Source: Annulohypoxylon bovei var. microspora
Taxonomy: Eukaryota > Ascomycota > Sordariomycetes > Xylariales > Hypoxylaceae
Direction: 5' to 3'
Length of the DNA: 64,000 bases
Assembly: GCA_022836615.1 (NCBI GenBank)
Contig: MU405260.1
Span: 1 to 64,000, forward strand
Numbering within the stretch: the stretch's first letter is position 1; each line of letters begins with the position of its first letter. The notes under the pieces are model-generated. The model was not told the DNA's origin. It worked only from the letters and a program-made list of their open reading frames with translations, and searched no databases. Below, one piece after another: positions 59,797 to 64,000 of this stretch. Made by a program: the position numbers and the translations under genes.

Positions 59797-62700
59797 CGTT
59801 TGAATACAAGTCACTCTCAGTACAGCATAGTCGATGCGGAATTAATCTATGAAGTATTTTCTACAGAATTCGTATAGCTAGGTAGTATTTAGCCTCAATT
59901 TATCTGCGCATCTGATCTCTCCCAGGCGCCGGCTATATCCAGGCGCACATTTTATTTCATTCGACGATACCATTTACTCCATCATAGCATCATTGGATGA
60001 ACTTACATATTTGGAAACAAAAACTAGTATTCAAACCCATCTTAGATTATTTTGAAAGCGCGGTAAGCGAGTTAGACAACGTATTCGTTACAACTCCATC
60101 AGTCGAAATGAGAACAACGATGACATGATGGTGGATCAAAATTATTAACCAAACAATCTTTCTACGTTTACAAATCGGATATCAAATAAAAAGAAATTGA
60201 TCCGGAACCCCGAGTTATAGCTCACGAGCCAGCAAAAGGAGTCCGAGCATGGCGATATATCCGGTACCTGCATATTGCACGGGGCATGGCCGTGGCGGAG
60301 CACAGCAACCAATTCCCTTGGAATGTGCGATTTGCGGTGATTACTTGCGATTTCTCACAGCCGATGCATAGTAATCGAATTCAATAGATTTCATAGATAC
60401 CTCGGCTCACGAAACGCATGCTGGAGGAAAGGAATTCAGGACATTCTATCGGATTTCAAAGCAAAACATTCGACTTCGTGCCTTCTAACTCGGTCGCTAT
60501 TTCTGTATCTGGTAGATGAGCCCTGGTGGCTTGTCAAGTCAACAAATCGTGGTCTGATCGCTCCTTTTCTGCCTTCCCGCCGAGTCTGCCTTACGGGAAG
60601 AGACTCCAATCTAGTTACCTGGGTCCTTATCTAGACACGTATGCATGGAGATCGATGTCTACAGCCTTCGTGCACCTCTTTTTTTATCAGACAAGGGCGG
60701 CACAAGAACCCAGGACAAGAAACTACCGCCCTCGTTTTCATTTGACCTATATGGGTCCTAGTTCACGAAAATCGTCATCCTTATTCAGTTGACCTTAAAA
60801 AGACTGCGCCATGCTTACTTTAGGCCTTCTAAGATACCAGTTGCAATATCGGGTACCAAGCCTTGCAGTTTACAAACATCCTATTTGCCTACCAAGATAC
60901 CGAGGTAAGTAGTTGGTATGGTTAAGCAGAGACTTCCTACCTAGTTAGCCAGGTAGCTATGATATTACGACTCCTTACTTAGGTAGGCAAGGGAGGTTCC
61001 CAACCTTAATAAAGTCGGTTGCATCATATGTTCTTATTATAGATCAAGATATCTTGATTTTTCTAAGCTGTACAAGAAATGAATTCAGCCTTACACAAAA
61101 AATGAACAGTTGGGTTGGGTTGGGTATTCTTACCCCTGAGGTAAAAAGGGGTGAATGTCGTTTATTTGGCGTGGACTACTGAATGTGGAGTATAAAAACT
61201 ACCTAAATAATTGGTATAATTAAGGCTAAGTAGATCTTTTAATATTAGACCAATGGATTATATGAGGTTAAACAGTTGTTCATAATCACTTCAAGTATGA
61301 TCCAGCAATTCTATGAACTGTTGTGCTATATAGCTCGGTCGCAACGAAGATGAATCTGCCTCGACTAAGTTTGCCTGTCTGCGATGTAAATCATAATGAA
61401 ACCATTATAGAGAACACAGCATGTTGTAGACTTTGCACCAAGGGAAGCATAGCCATGTTTAGTGTGACTCCAGGGTTTCTGTAAATTCCCTTAAGCATGA
61501 CATTACTATTGGTATGAGGAATAATTTAACGGTATTCTACGTATTTGTTGTAAGAAATTTCAATGATGATAGTTATAAATTTTAATTTTGTGACTAGTTT
61601 TAAGTAAAGTATGTTAGATATCATAGAAATATCATCTCACTAACCTCCAATCCAGCTTCGTAATAAACACAAAACTCGATAACCTTAAAACCTTTCAAGG
61701 TTTGGAATTTTGCGTATCAATATAATGTTTTATATCAAAGAAATTTGCGCTATATCTTGAAATTCCCACCCTCCACCTTCTTTCTCTACACAGAATACTA
61801 TTGGAGTATAGACTGAGGCTGTGTACTGTAGTGCAACATTTAGTTCATTTAAAACTTGCTTCCAGGCTGTGGGGAAACTGATCCTGAGCTCCGACAGTTT
61901 GGAATCAAATGAATTTGGAATTCATCGTAAAATTCCTTAAATCTTCTGGTGCAGTTACAGTCTTGACATGTTTGTTTTCAAGGCTATATTTTAATCTCGG
62001 AGCCCCCCGGACAATAGCATGGCTTGAAATCTCACACTTTATGCCTTAATAAGCTTCATAAGTGTCATAAGCGACTCAATAGCATCACTCCGAGTCATGG
62101 GAGTATCGGACATATTCACCGCAAAGTTTTAGGATTGGCGGTGAAAAGACATCTATACGATTTGGGTAATTGCTAGCTTCAGTTCATAGTAGTCTTGGTA
62201 TTGTGGTCTCAAGCTCATCCCATTGCGGAGACACAACATAGCCATTGCTGATGAGTTTCGTGTAATATTTAACTTAGGTTAGGAACCCAAGCAACTTGCA
62301 GTCTATCAGACTAAACGTAATCTAACTAGCGACATGTTTATTGTAACTAAATATTTATGCGCCACGATGTTTAATTGAAACTAAAGCTGATGATCCTAAC
62401 TCTTGGAGATTTAACTGCATTCCATGTTGCCAAGGTGCTGGTCGTTCAAGCAGCATAGCCATATCGAAACGTGAGATCGTGTGATGAGCTGTCTATGCTC
62501 ACAGAATACTTCATACATGTGTCATGCTAGATGAACCGCCTCAGCCAAGCGTTGGATACTTGTTAGATAGAGAGTTAGCATGTTTTTGAAGTCATTTGGA
62601 GCTGGGCGTGCTAGGATGGCCGTGCAAGTCGACCGGCACTTCGGCTTGGCCCTCTAGATCGCCACTCAGTAGCTCGAGCGGAGCTGGATGTCGGTGACCG

Positions 62701-63949
62701 GGAAGAATTATCAATTCCGGTACCCCGGTCGTTTAATAATTCGTTTAGATTTCTTACAGCCCTGAGAGATACTCGGAGGCCGGTCTACTACTTCGGCATA
62801 TCTGCTATAGGCGCTTTAGGTGGTATGGTATCGGCATGTGATTGGCTAAAGCGAATTTCGCTCAGATCGCGATATGATCTTATAAAATCGGCATGGCTGT
62901 ATGGATCCAGTTTTCGAGTTACATCAGCAGTCTATTAATGCCCAGCGTTATTAAGCTTGTCTAATAAAGGAGGTCGTTTGTATTGTGCGTATCGCCGGCT
63001 CCTCTGATTGGCTGATTTGGTATCTACACAGCCTCACTGGGCGCCCCTCTTAGCGTCAGGGAGGAACATCAGAAATTTTCTTTTACCAGGAATGGTTAAT
63101 CCTTCAATCCAGTCACTCGGGATTTGTTGGTCGCGAAGGCTAGAGATTGTTAACCTGCACAGTATCATGTATTGGATATGGAGTGCTAAATTCTAGCACC
63201 CTTTCTCTTGGAAGTTGGCTGGCGCAGAGCCCAAGCACGATACGACGAGATGGTGACGCCTTTATTTATGAAGCAAATGCGGCCTCCAACCCAACATTCG
63301 CCTCCCACCGCGTAAGACGCCTAACACAGCCGCCCTCATAATCTCTAGAACACGTTTTGTAAACTGCGCCTGATGCAAGTGACGTGAAACCCTCAACACT
63401 TCTTCAAACAACTGGGATTCTCTTTGTTATCATAGCTTCCTTTTCCCCTCCTACCAAGCACCATCAACATAGCAACCAGATCACGACACAAGACAGGTGT
63501 GGAACGCATTACGACGGATCCACCGTCTAGTCTCCGAAATATTGGACTTATCAGCTCGGCAAAATCACTTTCCAGTGTCCCCCCTCTTTGCACTGCCCGC
63601 GACCCAAGAGTCGTGGCCATTCTAGGCAAACCTTCAAGCGAGACCAGTTTGCGTCCCTTTGCCTGCGTCTTTGCCTGCGTCTTCTCGCCCTCGGTACGAA
63701 GTGGAAAGTGTAAATTCAAGTGAGCCCCGACGGACGTCAGCATGTGCCTGGTCTCACATCACAGCCCAATCGATATTCACATATTATATTGATTCCCCTT
63801 CACCGAATGATCCGGCTCCGAGTAATTGATATGACCATACTTAACCACTTTCTTAACAATACTCTTCACCGATACTTCACCTTGTTTCATTCACCTTGAT
63901 ATTAACAATACCCTAAAATAAAAGACTTCAGCAGTGCAGCTTTATAAAT
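59797..63949. other. Gene-free right spacer
   Basis: About 4.2 kb with no supported gene. 60900-62600 is AT-rich and looks like decayed non-coding DNA. GGTTGGGTTGGGT lies near 61117. The stretch 62830-62950 has a perfect 13-base palindrome (AGCGAATTTCGCT) and a TATAAAA box, but no matching repeat partner in the window. A minus-strand frame at 63393-63743 has an ATG but no recognisable motif. The last 150 bases look like a pyrimidine- and A-rich 5' leader for the edge gene. Confidence 0.5.
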
Positions 63950-64000
63950 ATGGCGGGCAATAGTCTTGCACCTCCCACCTTGGTGGTCGACACACGGACA
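63950..64000 (+). CDS. Possible 5' end of a gene running off the window
   Basis: ATG at 63950 in a good context (ATAAATATGGCG) opens a frame that stays open for 17 codons to the window edge ('MAGNSLAPPTLVVDTRT'). The upstream 100 bases resemble a fungal leader. 'VVDTR' recalls the start of fungal Sfp-type phosphopantetheinyl transferases, but 17 codons cannot settle identity. Confidence 0.3.
   Translation, partial: MAGNSLAPPTLVVDTRT

Noticed and set aside
62830..62960. LTR-like block with TATAAAA box and a 13-base palindrome
   Set aside because: No second copy, primer-binding site or TG..CA ends with a target duplication could be found in the window.
63393..63743. 116-residue minus-strand frame with ATG
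   Set aside because: No motif and no conserved character; the length is within chance for this window.

Overview
The window looks like nuclear DNA of a filamentous ascomycete, most likely a Sordariomycete. Genes carry short GT..AG introns, most of 50-105 bases. Two Zn2Cys6 regulators, a fungal-type DUF7025/AAA ATPase, a Yvc1-type vacuolar channel and a Dal5-type permease are present. Gene-poor spacers are littered with the short motif TACCTAGGTA and tandem TAGG runs. The class assignment is inference; no rRNA, tRNA, CRISPR or mitochondrial signal was seen.

Layout. 1-3068: AT-rich relic DNA with an 11-bp tandem array. 3069-4765 (+): degenerate dienelactone-hydrolase/SnoaL-like protein. 6601-8419 (+): MFS transporter with five exons. 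9007-9318 (-): small cysteine-rich protein. 10078-11931 (-): Yvc1-like TRP channel. 11932-16672: no supported gene. 16673-20264 (+): large AAA ATPase with six exons. 20882-21862 (-): RNA polymerase III subunit Rpc31. 22394-23545 (+): Hsm3/PSMD5-like proteasome chaperone. 23806-25666 (-): Zn2Cys6 regulator. 25667-29948: 4.3 kb with no supported gene, holding a MITE-like inverted-repeat element. 29949-35572 (-): Sec7 ARF-GEF. 37277-38713 (+): pyruvate dehydrogenase E2. 39109-40500 (-): very GC-rich microbial-type PARG-like protein. 40886-42761 (-): Dal5-type MFS permease with a 17-nt microexon. 42762-46188: spacer with a 0.77-kb long inverted-repeat element. 46189-47447 (+): 2-oxoglutarate/Fe(II) oxygenase. 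47949-50403 (-): second Zn2Cys6 regulator. 50404-53343: spacer. 53344-54014 (+): small basic nuclear-type protein. 55429-57901 (+): SulP/STAS anion transporter. 58776-59681 (-): secreted protein gene broken by an in-frame TAA. 59682-63949: spacer. 63950-64000 (+): possible start of a gene leaving the window.

Most genes are unrelated housekeeping functions: Pol III transcription, proteasome assembly, Golgi traffic, pyruvate oxidation and vacuolar calcium release. The only pair that invites a joint reading is the oxygenase and the convergent Zn2Cys6 regulator next to it, because two overlapping CGG-N5-CCG sites lie about 330 bases upstream of the oxygenase. Exon borders were worked out by hand from splice consensus, reading phase and family similarity. 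All family names come from recognised motifs, not from a database search.
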